Assembly (NCBI GenBank): GCA_965197635.1
Contig: OZ240218.1
Span: 248,001-312,000 of the forward strand
Length of the DNA: 64,000 nt
Reading direction: 5' to 3'
Source of the DNA: Bin87 sp965197635
Lineage (GTDB): Bacteria; Chloroflexota; Dehalococcoidia; Lucifugimonadales; UBA3495
Shown: piece after piece, positions 6,279-16,702 of the stretch
Position numbering within the stretch: position 1 is the first letter of the stretch
Layout of the letters: every line of letters starts with the position of its first letter
The notes under the pieces: model-generated
Databases searched by the model: none
Told to the model about the DNA's origin: nothing
What the model saw: only the letters and a program-made list of their open reading frames with translations
Position numbers and translations under genes: made by a program

Positions 6279-8822
6279 TCAGACTTCCCGCCGCCGCAGC
6301 GCGTACAGAGCCAGGGGGAAGCGCAGGGCTTGCCAGGCTTCCGCGATGCTATCGGCGTCGGTGGCTTCTGCCGTCGCACGGCCCGAATAGGTGCGCCGGG
6401 CGTAGGCATTGACGATTTGGCGGATGGCGGATTGTTGCTCCGGCAGGGCGGCAGCCAGCCGGGCGGCCCACTGGTTCGGCGTCTGGTGCTCCCGGAGCGG
6501 CAGGGACGCCAGGCCGCCCAGCCGGCGCAGGCGTCGGTATGCGGTTGGCACGTCGCGCGGAGTGGCCAGCAGCCAACGCCAGATGACCCACGCGGTCAGG
6601 GCCAACAACACGGCGGCGGCTCCCAGGCCGGCGGCCCAGGGTACCGCGGCGCGAACCGTGTTATCCCATCCGTCCGCGCCGACGCCCCGCGTTAGCAGAT
6701 CTTCTTCGTCAAACATGGTTTCAAAATCTTCGCATTCCTCTTCGATCTCGCAGGGCAAGTCGCCCGCGTCGGCGCCACCGTCCATTGCGGCGCGGTGTCG
6801 CGCCTGCTCTTCGGGGGGTATGGCGATGGGGATCTCCCTGCCGGGAGTAGGTTCAAAGGCGATCCAGCCGAATTCAGGGAAATAAACCTCTGTCCAGCCG
6901 TGGCTGTGGTGGTCGGACACGATATACAGACTGGAGCCGTCCAGCGAGTTCCCGCTGGTGTAGCCGGTGGCCATGCGCGCTGGCACGCCCAGGCTCCGCA
7001 TCAACACCGTCATGGCGGAACCGAAATATTCGCTGTAACCCTCGCGGCTGTCAAAAAGGAAATGGTCCACGCCGTCCGCGCCCAGGGGCGGCGGGTCGAT
7101 TGCCAGGTTGTAGGTAAGATTCGTTTTGAGATATTCCTCCACGGCGACCGCCCGGTCGTAGGGCGTTTCGGCGCCGGCCGTAATTTCGTGGGCCAGGTCC
7201 CCCACCCGCGCCGGCATATCGGGCGGCAGTTGGATATAGCGCGCCCACAGCCAGGGGGCGTACTCTTCACCGGCCTCGCGGAGCTGGTCCGGTTCTGCGG
7301 AGGACACCGAGGCCGTCAGTTGATAGGGATCGCCGGCTTCCGCGCTGCCGCCGGCGGCGCGCACGGCCAGCACGTCCGGCTCGGCGGGCACTATCTCGCC
7401 GATGACGGCGTTCAGGACGATTCCGGCCGCGTCGCGTTCGATAGTCTCCAGCACAAACGACCCGGCGGGCAACGCGCCTTTGATGGACTCGGCGGCGGCA
7501 TAGGCGTCGTCGCCGACGGTTTCGCGCAATCCCTCCACCGCCTGCTGCAGCGCCGGCGGCAGGTGGTCGGCCACGCTTTCCAAACTGGGGGTGATGACGT
7601 AACGGGGAGATTCGAAGGTTTCGATGCGAATGTCTCGGTTGGCGCCGATGGCCTCGCCGCCGGCGAACAGGCTCCGGCTGTCGTAGTTGGGGATGACCTC
7701 AAAGGTCACGTTGAACCGCTCCCGATAGGGGTTTGGAGTGCTGTATTCGGGTTTCCAGCCCGGCTCCCGGAGTATCGTTCCCTCCGATAACCAACCCTCA
7801 TGGGTATAGGTGGAGTAGGAGCGGGCCTTCCAATAGAGCGGCACCGGTGAGTTGACCTGCAGCACGGGCGTGTCGGTCGGGTTGATCGTGCCCTGGAAGG
7901 CCATGGTATCGCCCCAGATGCGATAGGGCAGTGGTTTCCGGGCGGGCAGGCCGGCGAAGAGGCGGTTAAAATCCTCCTCCCAGACCACCAGCGGAGCCCG
8001 GGTGAAGCTATAAAAAGCGTTGGCGGGACCCCACTGACCTCCGGTGGGCAGCAGGAAGGCGATGATCAGCGCGACAATCGCTACGACGGCGGTGTCGCTC
8101 ACCGTGAGGATGCCCAGGTGGCCGTCGTAAATCCGGCCCTGCCGGTCCCAGCGCTGGCGAGAGCGTACCGACTGCACCCAACCCACCAGCAGCAGGCCGG
8201 TGAACACGTACACGCCCAGATACACGCTGGCGTTTTCGGGCAGGAAGGTGAGGTTGGACATCAGGCCAACCGCTCCCAGGGCGAAGACGCCCCAGAAGTT
8301 GCGATAGCGGAAAAAGACCCAGCCCGCCAGGTATCCCGACAGCCACGCCGCAATCAACAGGCCGGTGGCGAAGGGCAATGGGTCAACGCTGATGCCTTCG
8401 GTGCGGGCGGCCCACAACCACATCCCCAGACGCTCAAAAAACTCGCCCGTGTTGCCTATGTTCAACTCGTCGGGAGACGCCGCAACCATTTGCCAGATGA
8501 CGACTCCAGCGCCCACGAGCAGGCCGAAGGGTAACACGGCGGCGGTCCAGAACTTGACCCGGGTCAGCAGCAGGGCGGTCAGCACCGCCAGCAGCATGAC
8601 CACAACCAACGACGGCGTGGGCGCCCAGTCGGCCACTTCCACTGACCAGACGACTATGATCATGTTGAGAGCGAGCAAGCCGGCGGCCACCCAGCCGTCG
8701 GGAGGCCGCAGGGCGACGAGGATCGCCGACGCCAGGGCAACCAACGCCCGCCCCGGCCAAACTGGGTTGGCGCTTGGAGCAGGCTGGGTCAGCGTGGGTG
8801 CGGGTGAGGTTATTGTAGCCAT
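6279..8822 (-). CDS. Transglutaminase-like membrane protein (TgpA/DUF3488-DUF4129 type)
   Basis: 847 residues. About the first 270 residues hold a multi-helix membrane domain; a long extracytoplasmic region follows; a transglutaminase-core fold lies around residues 540-660 (DHFLFDSREGYSEYF, GVPARMATGY, HSHGWTEV, WIAFEPTPG); one more membrane helix lies near residue 720-745, and a cytoplasmic DUF4129-like tail ends the protein. At the position where active members have Cys (GYCEYF-type) this protein has Ser597 in GYSEYF; the downstream His is kept. The same substitution is, from memory, common in Chloroflexi relatives, so it may be a non-thiol variant. Last gene of the MoxR-DUF58 operon, 21 nt after DUF58. 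Confidence 0.88.
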   Translation of the reverse strand: MATITSPAPTLTQPAPSANPVWPGRALVALASAILVALRPPDGWVAAGLLALNMIIVVWSVEVADWAPTPSLVVVMLLAVLTALLLTRVKFWTAAVLPFGLLVGAGVVIWQMVAASPDELNIGNTGEFFERLGMWLWAARTEGISVDPLPFATGLLIAAWLSGYLAGWVFFRYRNFWGVFALGAVGLMSNLTFLPENASVYLGVYVFTGLLLVGWVQSVRSRQRWDRQGRIYDGHLGILTVSDTAVVAIVALIIAFLLPTGGQWGPANAFYSFTRAPLVVWEEDFNRLFAGLPARKPLPYRIWGDTMAFQGTINPTDTPVLQVNSPVPLYWKARSYSTYTHEGWLSEGTILREPGWKPEYSTPNPYRERFNVTFEVIPNYDSRSLFAGGEAIGANRDIRIETFESPRYVITPSLESVADHLPPALQQAVEGLRETVGDDAYAAAESIKGALPAGSFVLETIERDAAGIVLNAVIGEIVPAEPDVLAVRAAGGSAEAGDPYQLTASVSSAEPDQLREAGEEYAPWLWARYIQLPPDMPARVGDLAHEITAGAETPYDRAVAVEEYLKTNLTYNLAIDPPPLGADGVDHFLFDSREGYSEYFGSAMTVLMRSLGVPARMATGYTSGNSLDGSSLYIVSDHHSHGWTEVYFPEFGWIAFEPTPGREIPIAIPPEEQARHRAAMDGGADAGDLPCEIEEECEDFETMFDEEDLLTRGVGADGWDNTVRAAVPWAAGLGAAAVLLALTAWVIWRWLLATPRDVPTAYRRLRRLGGLASLPLREHQTPNQWAARLAAALPEQQSAIRQIVNAYARRTYSGRATAEATDADSIAEAWQALRFPLALYALRRREV

Positions 8823-8843
8823 CGTAACGCGAATTTCAGGGCA

Positions 8844-10178
8844 TCAGCGTTGCGTCGATGCCGCCGTCAAGTTTTCGGAGACTTCCCCCGCTTGGTTGCC
8901 GTCGTCTCCCGCCGGCCGTTGGTCGGCGGCCCGCGCCGCACCGGTAACCAGGGGCCGCGACAGCGCCAGGTTGATGTCGGCGTCGCGGCGAACCAGGTAA
9001 AGAGGGATGTCGTGCTGGGTCAGATAGTCCGCGGTGATTTGGCCGGTTATGCCCGGCGCTGCGCCTCTGTCGGGTTCGGAGAACGAGGCGGGATCGATGT
9101 AGGTGACGGCGACGTTGATGCCCTGCCGGCGAAGGCCCACCAGCGCTGTCGTCCATTCCGGGCGGCGGGACGACGTGATGATCATCAGGGTGTTGAAACC
9201 CGATAGTTGGGGGCGCAGGTCGTAGATGAACCGTTCCAGGGATAACGCCCCGTCGGCCCGGATGCCGGCCAGCGCTTCCATCAGGATGCCCAACTGCGCG
9301 GGCCGACGGTCGGGTTTGAGCATCCACAGTCCTGTCGAGTTGGCCGCCAGACCCACGGGAACGGCGGTTTCGTCCCAATGCTGTACCAGCGAAGCGGCAA
9401 CGGTCACCGCCAGTTCTTCGGTGTTATCCGGCGGCTCCCCAACGTGGGAACGGCGGTCCATGTCCAGCAGCACCCAGGCTTGCGCGGACACCCCTATGTC
9501 GAACTCCTTTACCATCAGCCGGTTCATCCGGGCGGTGTAGGGCCAGTGGATACGGCGCAGGCTGTCGCCGTGAGCGTAATCCCGCACCGTGGACGACTCC
9601 GGCGTGATGGCCGGGGTTCTCCGGGACAAAGCTGAGTCGCTGGGTAGGTTGGCGAACCGGCGGTCCAGGTCGGGCAGCGGAACGGTCTGCGGCAGCACAG
9701 TGTACGGCTGTTCAGTCAGGAAGGCGCGGCTGAGGCGAAAAAGGCCGAAGGGGTCGCGGGCCGTTACGCGGACGCGCCCGGTATTGTAAATGCCGCGCCG
9801 TGATAGGTAGGTTGCGATACGGAACGAGCGCGACTGGCCTTTCACCAGCGCCACGGTGCGCCCTCCCGGATCCGCCAGGTCGGTGTCTTCAACCACCTCC
9901 AGCCACGACTTGGGCAGGCGCGTGTGGTTGATGAGCTGGATCTGGCCTTCCAGGAAGTCGCCGACGCGCCCCCGGGTGCCCAACCGCGTCAGCCGCACGT
10001 CCAGCCCGCGCAGGTTGAACCAGGCCCAGCCGTAGCCGACCCCGATCAGCAGCAACAGGGTGAACAGCAGCCGGTAGAAAAACGCGAACCCCGTGCCCAT
10101 CGCGTAGAACAGCACTACCAGGATCAGCAGGCTGAAAAGGATCTTGCGCCGGTGCTGGCTGATAAGAGACTTGATCAT
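8844..10178 (-). CDS. DUF58 domain-containing membrane protein
   Basis: 444 residues from the ATG at 10178. Two hydrophobic helices (about residues 12-50) anchor the protein; a beta-rich domain follows; the DUF58 signature VRDYAHGDSLRRIHWPYTAR sits around residue 200 and is followed by a vWA-like fold (VLLDMDRR). DUF58 proteins are the regular partner of MoxR ATPases and transglutaminase-like proteins, thought to act as a chaperone/assembly system at the membrane. An upstream TTG at 10190 is possible. It starts 13 nt after the end of the HicA-like gene. Confidence 0.9.
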   Translation of the reverse strand: MIKSLISQHRRKILFSLLILVVLFYAMGTGFAFFYRLLFTLLLLIGVGYGWAWFNLRGLDVRLTRLGTRGRVGDFLEGQIQLINHTRLPKSWLEVVEDTDLADPGGRTVALVKGQSRSFRIATYLSRRGIYNTGRVRVTARDPFGLFRLSRAFLTEQPYTVLPQTVPLPDLDRRFANLPSDSALSRRTPAITPESSTVRDYAHGDSLRRIHWPYTARMNRLMVKEFDIGVSAQAWVLLDMDRRSHVGEPPDNTEELAVTVAASLVQHWDETAVPVGLAANSTGLWMLKPDRRPAQLGILMEALAGIRADGALSLERFIYDLRPQLSGFNTLMIITSSRRPEWTTALVGLRRQGINVAVTYIDPASFSEPDRGAAPGITGQITADYLTQHDIPLYLVRRDADINLALSRPLVTGAARAADQRPAGDDGNQAGEVSENLTAASTQR

Positions 10179-10191
10179 AGTTGCGTACAAG

Positions 10192-10464
10192 TCAGTTGGA
10201 CCAAAATTCAGGGTTGGTGAACCGTGCGGGAATATCTCCGTTCATTGCGGCGCGAAATTCATCAATGGTCATGCGCAACTGGTTGGCAATAATGCTTCCC
10301 ATAAAATCCGCATCTATTTCGTTATTGCCAAAAGAGACGAACGTGCGCAAGCGTAGTCCGGTATGACGATAACGCCAATGGTCGTTTCGTGCCGTTTCGA
10401 CAAAACCCATCCGCAAAAGCAGGTTCCTGAGTTCTCTGGCGCGAACATTACCGTAGCGGGGCAT
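10192..10464 (-). CDS. HicA-like mRNA interferase toxin
   Basis: 90 residues resembling HicA: the dsRBD-like fold with VRARELRNLLLRMGF, then the putative catalytic segment NDHWRYRH (His in the usual GSHxxY/F position is part of DHWRYRH) and a conserved C-terminal part (SIIANQLRMTIDEF). It is longer than the two canonical HicAs in this window (72 and 73 residues), so assignment is less sure. Its ATG overlaps the HicB-like stop by one base (TGATG). It sits between MoxR and DUF58 on the same strand. Confidence 0.7.
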   Translation of the reverse strand: MPRYGNVRARELRNLLLRMGFVETARNDHWRYRHTGLRLRTFVSFGNNEIDADFMGSIIANQLRMTIDEFRAAMNGDIPARFTNPEFWSN

Positions 10465-10775
10465 CAGGCGTCTGCCGGTTCAGGGACAGCCAAAGTGACA
10501 CGATGCACTTGGTAGGAGATCCCCTCCTCGGAGAGCTCCCGCATCAGTTCGTCCATTTCAGCGACGGCCGTTGGTTCGTCAGCCAAAGCAGTCTCATCGG
10601 GCGAGGGATCGCTGATTACGTCCTCCATCATGTCGGTGATGCTCTTCAGAACTTCCTGTTCCGTGTCGCCCTGGGCCCCTACTCCCAGAACATAGGAGCA
10701 CCAGGCCGCGTAACATGTCGACCCGTCGGACAACTCGCCCGGCCAAACCACAACATCGAAAGTGTACATATCCAA
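10464..10775 (-). CDS. HicB-like antitoxin
   Basis: 103 residues. The N-terminal half (YTFDVVVWPGELSDGSTCYAAW in parts, GVGAQGDTEQEVLKSITDMM) matches the partially degraded RNase-H fold of HicB, in which 'A-x-GDTxxEAxxNI' is the hallmark. An acidic C-terminal tail replaces a clear DNA-binding domain. It lies directly upstream of the HicA-like gene and 19 nt after moxR, inside an otherwise conserved MoxR-DUF58-transglutaminase operon. ATG at 10775 or the internal ATG at 10769 could serve as start. Confidence 0.7.
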   Translation of the reverse strand: MDMYTFDVVVWPGELSDGSTCYAAWCSYVLGVGAQGDTEQEVLKSITDMMEDVISDPSPDETALADEPTAVAEMDELMRELSEEGISYQVHRVTLAVPEPADA

Positions 10776-10794
10776 GACTCCCGGATGCGCCGGC

Positions 10795-11781
<987 letters not shown>

Positions 11782-11836
11782 TGGCGGTCTCCTGCCGGAT
11801 AAGAGTTCGTGGGCGCCAGTTTAGCACACCGTTTTC

Positions 11837-14800
11837 TTATGGAGGCACCGGGACGGTAAACGACGGCGAAGTGGCGGTCTTGCTGAAGCCTCCCGAACAC
11901 ACCGCCGTCACGTCAACGCCAAGCGCGTCGCCGGCGTCACTGAGTTCTTCGATGTCCACACGGGCCGTCGTTCCGGCGGTAAAGTCCGTTGACCTGGCCA
12001 GGGCGACGCCGTTGACGGTTATCGTGTAGGCATACATCATCGCCGACTCGGTGGACTCCCAGGCGACGGTGGCGTCGCTGTTGGTCAGGCTCGTAATGCG
12101 GGGGTTGGCCGGCGTGCCGCAGCCGGCGATCACCGGGTCCGGCGAACCGGCCGGAGACTCCGGCCCGGGCTCAGTGGACCTGCCCGATGTTCCCGACGGC
12201 GGGGTACAGGACCTACTGCGGTATGGCGATCGATATACGTAGTACGAGTTCGCGTCGTGGTAAAACGCGGCTACTGCAAAACCGACTCGCGTTCCGGAGT
12301 CGGGGCTGCTTTGATTGGCAACTGAATTGCTGCTGACAAAGCCGTCGTTGAAATTGAGGTTCCCGCCCTGGGACCACGCGAAGCTGTAGTTATAGCTGCG
12401 TGACGCGCTCCCGAGATAAGACGCTACAGTATGGTTCCAACTGGCATTCTGCGCATCGGAATCGCAAGTCATGGTCAGTCCGGAAATTTCCGGCCGCGGG
12501 ACCGATGGCGTTGGCGTCGGTGTGGACGTGGGCCGGCGTGTCGCTGGTGGCGCCGGCCGAGGTGTCGGCGTTGGTGTCGGTGTCGGCGTGGCGGTGGGTG
12601 TGGGCGTTGGAGTAGGCGTAGCTGTGGGTGTCGGCGTCGGTGTGGGAGTGGGTGTAGGCGTGCTCTCCGTGCAGTCAGAGCCCGACCTTGCTCGGACGGG
12701 CTGGCTCCATCGAGAGACCTGCCTGCCGTTTACGCTGCGGATCCGGAATTTCATAGTGGAATCATATGGTAACCCGCGGACGGTGGCGCTGGAGCCGGAC
12801 ATCCTGATCGTCATCGCCCGGTTGATGGGCATCGTTTCTCAGCCCCGCCGGGTTCTCACCTGGACCTGGTATCGGGTAACGCGAGGCACGTCGTCCCAGT
12901 TCATGGTGACCACGTTGCCGGACGACACGCACACCTCGAGATTAAGCGGGAATTCTAGAGAGCGGCGGGTGGCCGTGGGCGTCGGTGTGGCAGTTGGTGT
13001 TGGCGTCAGGGTGGGTAGGTAGGCGAAGCCGTGGCCCCAGTGATTGGTCGGTGCTCTGTTCGAGGCGTGGTCTTTCAGATACTGGATAGTGTCGGCGACC
13101 AACGTCGGGCGCTGGGACGGCGACGGAGTTCCGTGGGGACTTTTCTGTTGCATCACCAAGGCTGCCAGGCCCGCGATGCGGGGCGAAGCGAAACTGGTGC
13201 CGTCGTGGATAATGTTAGCTCCGACCAAATCGGGAACGGTGGCGCTCGTTTGCGGCAAGGGGCCACGATTGCTGAAACTTTACAGCGTGATGACGTTGGG
13301 GGCATTGACAGCAGCGGCTCCCAGGGCCAGGACATTCGGTTCGCTGCTGTCAGCGGGTTCCGCAATTGTACCGTCCGAGGGCAATATCACCGGGTTGGCT
13401 TTCGTGCCGCCGTCGCGCAGTTCCAGGTCCGCTGCCCGCACCTGCAGCCACTGCGGCGCGGACGTATTCGATGTTTTGTACACGCCAAGGCAGAATTCAG
13501 GGTCGTTACCGTCAGCCACGGTGGGGGTATAGGTATGAGCTTCATATGGATAGTGATCAGGGCCGCCGGATTGCGGTTCGTTTTCAACATCAACCCAAGC
13601 CGGATTGGGGGCTTCGCGCCGTAAGTATAGAGCCAAATCGGCGCCGCTGGCATTGCCCCAATTGCCGTTCCAGCGAATTCGGAAAGTGTATGGCTGGTTC
13701 GTCTGCATCGGCGACTGTATGGGATAGCAAGCGTTTATGTGCGAAGATCTGGGGTCGAAATCAACCCACCCGGCGGATGTGAAATCCAGGCCATTCCGAT
13801 ACCAGCTTTCTTTGGCAGAATTGCCGGCTGAATTCACCCACAGCACACCCCGGTCAGTGGCCGACTTCACCAGGTTGAGGAGGCTATTAGCACGCGGCGA
13901 GGTGCCGTCTCCCGGGCCGGTCCAGCCAGGACTGTTTATGGACATGTTGATGATGTCCACGTTGTTCGCCAGCATCCAGTTCACCGCGTCTTGAGCGCGG
14001 CTGTTGAACCGGTCCGGTTTGTAGAGCGCATTGGATATGTACAGGGCAACCTCTGGCGCGGTATCGAGCAAGTTGTCAACCACGTCCCTGCCGTGGTCGT
14101 CCGGGCCGTGGTCGCACGCCGCAATGGCCACCGCGCCGCTGCCCTGCTGCAACGTCTCCTGATTATCCCAGCAGTAGGCTCCGGCAATGGTGGCCAGAGG
14201 CCGCGTAGTACGCAAGTTGGTGAATCCCCCGTTGAGCACGCCCACTTTGATGCGACTGTTGCTGTTATTGGGGTCGCGCTGGCCATTGTAAATGGAACTC
14301 CAGTTCACTACCCCGTGAGGGTCTCGGATGGTTTGACCGGGGGCGGCGTTCGGCAATGACGAAAGGTTTGCCGGAGGGATTTCCATCAAATGTAAAACCC
14401 ATCCGGTGTCGGCCAATGTCTTCAGCAACGACACCGGCACCACCGCCCTGCAATAAGGCAAGCTTCCAGTGGTGCTTTCGAAGCAACGAATATATTCCAC
14501 CTCATGCCGGTTGAGTAAATCGGCCAACTCGGTGAGGCGCGCGTCCTCGTCCACGAATATCCTGATTTCCAGCGTGTGGGGCGTGGGAGACGGTCCCGGG
14601 CTGTCGCCGGAGGCTCCTGATGCTCCTCCAGCCTGCTCTTGCGCCTTTTCGTAATCCTCCAGCAGGCCGGACATCCCGTACTTGCTGTACTTCTTCTGAA
14701 AATCGCTCAGCGTCGGCGGGGGACCGATGCACACGGGATGCCCCTGATTCTCCTCGTCATCACAGTCGATGGACGGCGTTGGGGTCGGGGTGGCGGTGGG

Positions 14801-14962
14801 TGTTACGGTCGCAGTGGGTTCCGTCGCACCATCGTCTTGCCCGGCCGGCGCGGACGGCCCGCAGGCCAAAGCTATCAGCGCCAGCACAATCAGTCCCACG
14901 GCCAGCGTCAGCACGAGGAGGGAAACGGCTTTGCGACGGGTTGGGGTTGATGTTGGGGGCAT
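11837..14962 (-). pseudogene. Subtilisin-like (S8) lipoprotein peptidase with two in-frame stops
   Basis: One continuous reading frame of about 1042 codons encodes a lipoprotein signal (LALIALAC), a Thr-Pro linker, an S8 peptidase domain, a second Thr-Pro linker and fibronectin-III-like repeats. It is broken by TAA at 13280-13282 (codon 561) and TGA at 12839-12841 (codon 708), with no frameshift. After the TAA the frame continues SFSNRGP..GTSFASP, the subtilisin Ser motif (Ser590). His290 is present (DDHGRD), but the catalytic Asp is Asn244 (VGVLNGGF). The TGA falls where related FN3 repeats have Trp (RRG-stop-ETMP). I infer a recently inactivated gene; sequencing error or stop readthrough would be alternatives. 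The ATG at 14962 has GAGG upstream; an upstream ATG lies at 14986. Confidence 0.75.
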
Positions 14963-15084
14963 TGGATGGCCTCGGCATGAAAGCATTTCATAACAGCGTC
15001 CACTGGCGCGAAGGGGACTTCACGACACTCGCGCGGTCGGGTCAAGGGGCGGTTTGGCCCGATTGGCGCAGTTGGCGTAAGAGC

Positions 15085-15180
15085 GGTGGGGCAGCGTCTG
15101 CCAGCCGCCACGCACCCACTGCTGCGCCTCGTAGCCGGTGGCGTGGGCCGCGTCGTTTCAGTCCGGAATGATGACGCCGC
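15085..15180 (-). pseudogene. Remnant of a fibronectin-III-like repeat
   Basis: On the minus strand the frame reads D-stop-NDAAHATGYEAQQW and then RGGWQTLPHRS, which matches the pattern of the FN3-like repeats of Thr-Pro-rich lipoproteins (W-x-x-x-x-A-T-x-Y-x-V-Q ... GWQTLP). The stop is TGA at 15158-15160, exactly at the expected Trp. Short TPT-type coding drift is also visible just upstream (15215-15240). No start or complete domain remains. It is probably a fragment of a second lipoprotein gene once located before the S8 gene. Confidence 0.45.
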
Positions 15181-15215
15181 TGCCGCGGCCGGTATGGCCG
15201 GCCGCGGCAGCGGCG
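15175..15215. terminator. Perfect 18-bp GC-rich hairpin
   Basis: Arms 15175-15192 and 15198-15215 are exactly complementary (CGCCGCTGCCGCGGCCGG) around a TATGG loop. It lies 28 nt past the stop of the minus-strand PEP-mutase-family gene, so it could end that transcript, though no U-tract follows. Confidence 0.5.
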
Positions 15216-15243
15216 TGGGCGTAGCGGTGGGCGTGATGCGCGA

Positions 15244-16134
15244 CTAATGCCCCACGCGACGGTCCTGGAACTCCCGCTCCGTGGTGGCCGCTTCCACCGC
15301 CTGGTACTCCGGCAGGCTGATCAGCGCCTCCACCTCGGCCCGGCGGGATGCCACCTCGGCGGCTCCGATGCCGATATGGCCGGTGTCCCGCAGGCTGGTG
15401 TACGCTCGCTGGATGCCGTCCACCGCGGCGATGGCCGGCGTGGTGGCGTAGATGATCACCTTGTAGCCCAGCTCCTTGTATTCCTGCACCGTGATGTCGT
15501 CGGTGCCGGCGATGACCAGCAGGGGCACGTCGGGCACGCCGGCCCGGAACGTCGCCAGATCCTCCCGCTGCCGCACGCCCCGGGGCATCACCACGTCCAC
15601 GCCCAGGTCGCGCAGCGCGTTGCCCCGTCGGATGGCGTCGTCCATGTCGCCCTCCACGGCGGTGAAGGAGTCGGTGCGTCCGATGATCAGGAAATCTGGG
15701 TCGCTGCGGGCCTCCAGGGCGTAGCGCATCTTTTCCAGGAACTCGTCCATGGGAATTACGTGCTCCAGTCCAGCGTGGTACGACGCGCGCTTGGGAAACA
15801 CCTGGTCTTCGATGTGGATGCCGCAGATGCCGGCCCGCTCGAAGGTTCGGACGGTGTGCATCGTATGCACCGGGTCGCCGTAGCCGGCGCCGGCGTCGCA
15901 GATGACCGGCAGGTTGACGGATTTGGCGACGCGCTGCGCCACGTCAACCTGCTCGGTCAACGTCATCAGCGGCTCGGTAACGGCCAGGTGCGCCCCGCTC
16001 ATGTACCCGCCCACGTACACGGTGTCAAAGCCCAAAGACTGCACCACCCGCGCCGACATCGGGTCGTAAGCGCCAGGAGCGACAATGGTTTCGCCGGCCA
16101 CCAGCCGGCCTTTTAGATCAGATCGTAGAGTCAT
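15244..16134 (-). CDS. Isocitrate lyase / PEP mutase family protein
   Basis: 296 residues, TIM-barrel of the ICL/PEPM superfamily, which cleaves or forms C-C or P-C bonds next to a carboxylate with Mg2+. Seen are the substrate/metal segment CDAGAGYGDP, FERAGICGIHIEDQVFPKR and IIGRTDSF. The superfamily consensus is DxDxGYG; here the second Asp is Gly (DAGAGYG), and the ICL-specific KKCGH is absent, so it is neither isocitrate lyase nor a standard methylisocitrate lyase. A 2,3-dimethylmalate-lyase-like or oxaloacetate-decarboxylase-like activity is possible. GGAGGTGA precedes the ATG. Single gene with a strong hairpin behind it. Confidence 0.88.
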   Translation of the reverse strand: MTLRSDLKGRLVAGETIVAPGAYDPMSARVVQSLGFDTVYVGGYMSGAHLAVTEPLMTLTEQVDVAQRVAKSVNLPVICDAGAGYGDPVHTMHTVRTFERAGICGIHIEDQVFPKRASYHAGLEHVIPMDEFLEKMRYALEARSDPDFLIIGRTDSFTAVEGDMDDAIRRGNALRDLGVDVVMPRGVRQREDLATFRAGVPDVPLLVIAGTDDITVQEYKELGYKVIIYATTPAIAAVDGIQRAYTSLRDTGHIGIGAAEVASRRAEVEALISLPEYQAVEAATTEREFQDRRVGH

Positions 16135-16259
16135 TCGGGTTCACCTCCGGTTGGTCAAACTCGGCAATTAATACTGAGCGCGACGCTATCATAGCCGGCG
16201 CCGATGTATTAAACAAAAACTGCCCCGGCTCGACGGGCCGGCGGACTGGAACTAGTTTC

Positions 16260-16478
16260 TTACTCGAATAGCGTCCTTGGAAGCCCAGACTGTCGGATTA
16301 TCGAAAGTAGGGTTCCAATCCGCAATTCTCGGTGATCGGGAACTGGGACAGTAACCGTTTGCTCGTCCTCAACTTTCTGCATGATTATGTGGCTGCCCCG
16401 ACGGCGTACCTCAACAAAACCCTGACTGGTCAGTATCTCGCAGGTTTCTCGACCTGATAGCACCCGCAACCTAGCCAA
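16260..16478 (-). CDS. hicA: HicA family mRNA interferase toxin
   Basis: 72 residues, canonical HicA: LRVLSGRETCEILTSQGF, catalytic His in RRRGSHIIM, then VPDHRELRIGTLLSIIRQ. HicA cleaves mRNA independently of translation. Its ATG overlaps the end of hicB by 8 nt, so the pair is translationally coupled, antitoxin first. Confidence 0.93.
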   Translation of the reverse strand: MARLRVLSGRETCEILTSQGFVEVRRRGSHIIMQKVEDEQTVTVPVPDHRELRIGTLLSIIRQSGLPRTLFE

Positions 16479-16692
16479 CCGTCACTTCCACTTGCGTCAC
16501 GTACACCTCCGCTCGCAATCGACGTTGGATCTCGTTGTCCGAAGCAGTCTCGAAAAACAACTCCAATGCCTCTTGCAGGTTGCTGCGGGCTTGGCTCACC
16601 GTGTCTCCTTGGCTGGCAATGTCCAACTCGGGGCAGAGGGCGACATATCCTTCGCCCTCCCGCTCAATGATTGCCGTCAACTGTCTGGTCAT
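16471..16692 (-). CDS. hicB: HicB family antitoxin
   Basis: 73 residues: LTAIIEREGEGYVALCPELD, ASQGDTVSQARSNLQEALELF, the defining HicB fold. There is no added DNA-binding domain, so autoregulation, if any, would need another factor. A GGAGA ribosome site is 6 nt before the ATG. Immediately upstream lies a decayed copy of another hicBA pair (16703-16861). Confidence 0.92.
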   Translation of the reverse strand: MTRQLTAIIEREGEGYVALCPELDIASQGDTVSQARSNLQEALELFFETASDNEIQRRLRAEVYVTQVEVTVG

Positions 16693-16702
16693 TGGCCGTC
16701 TC

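Noticed and set aside
12471..13022. Plus-strand ORF rich in Gly-Val repeats
   Set aside because: It is the antisense of the Thr-Pro linker of the S8 gene; the Gly-Val repeat is the complement of ACCCCGACG-type codons.
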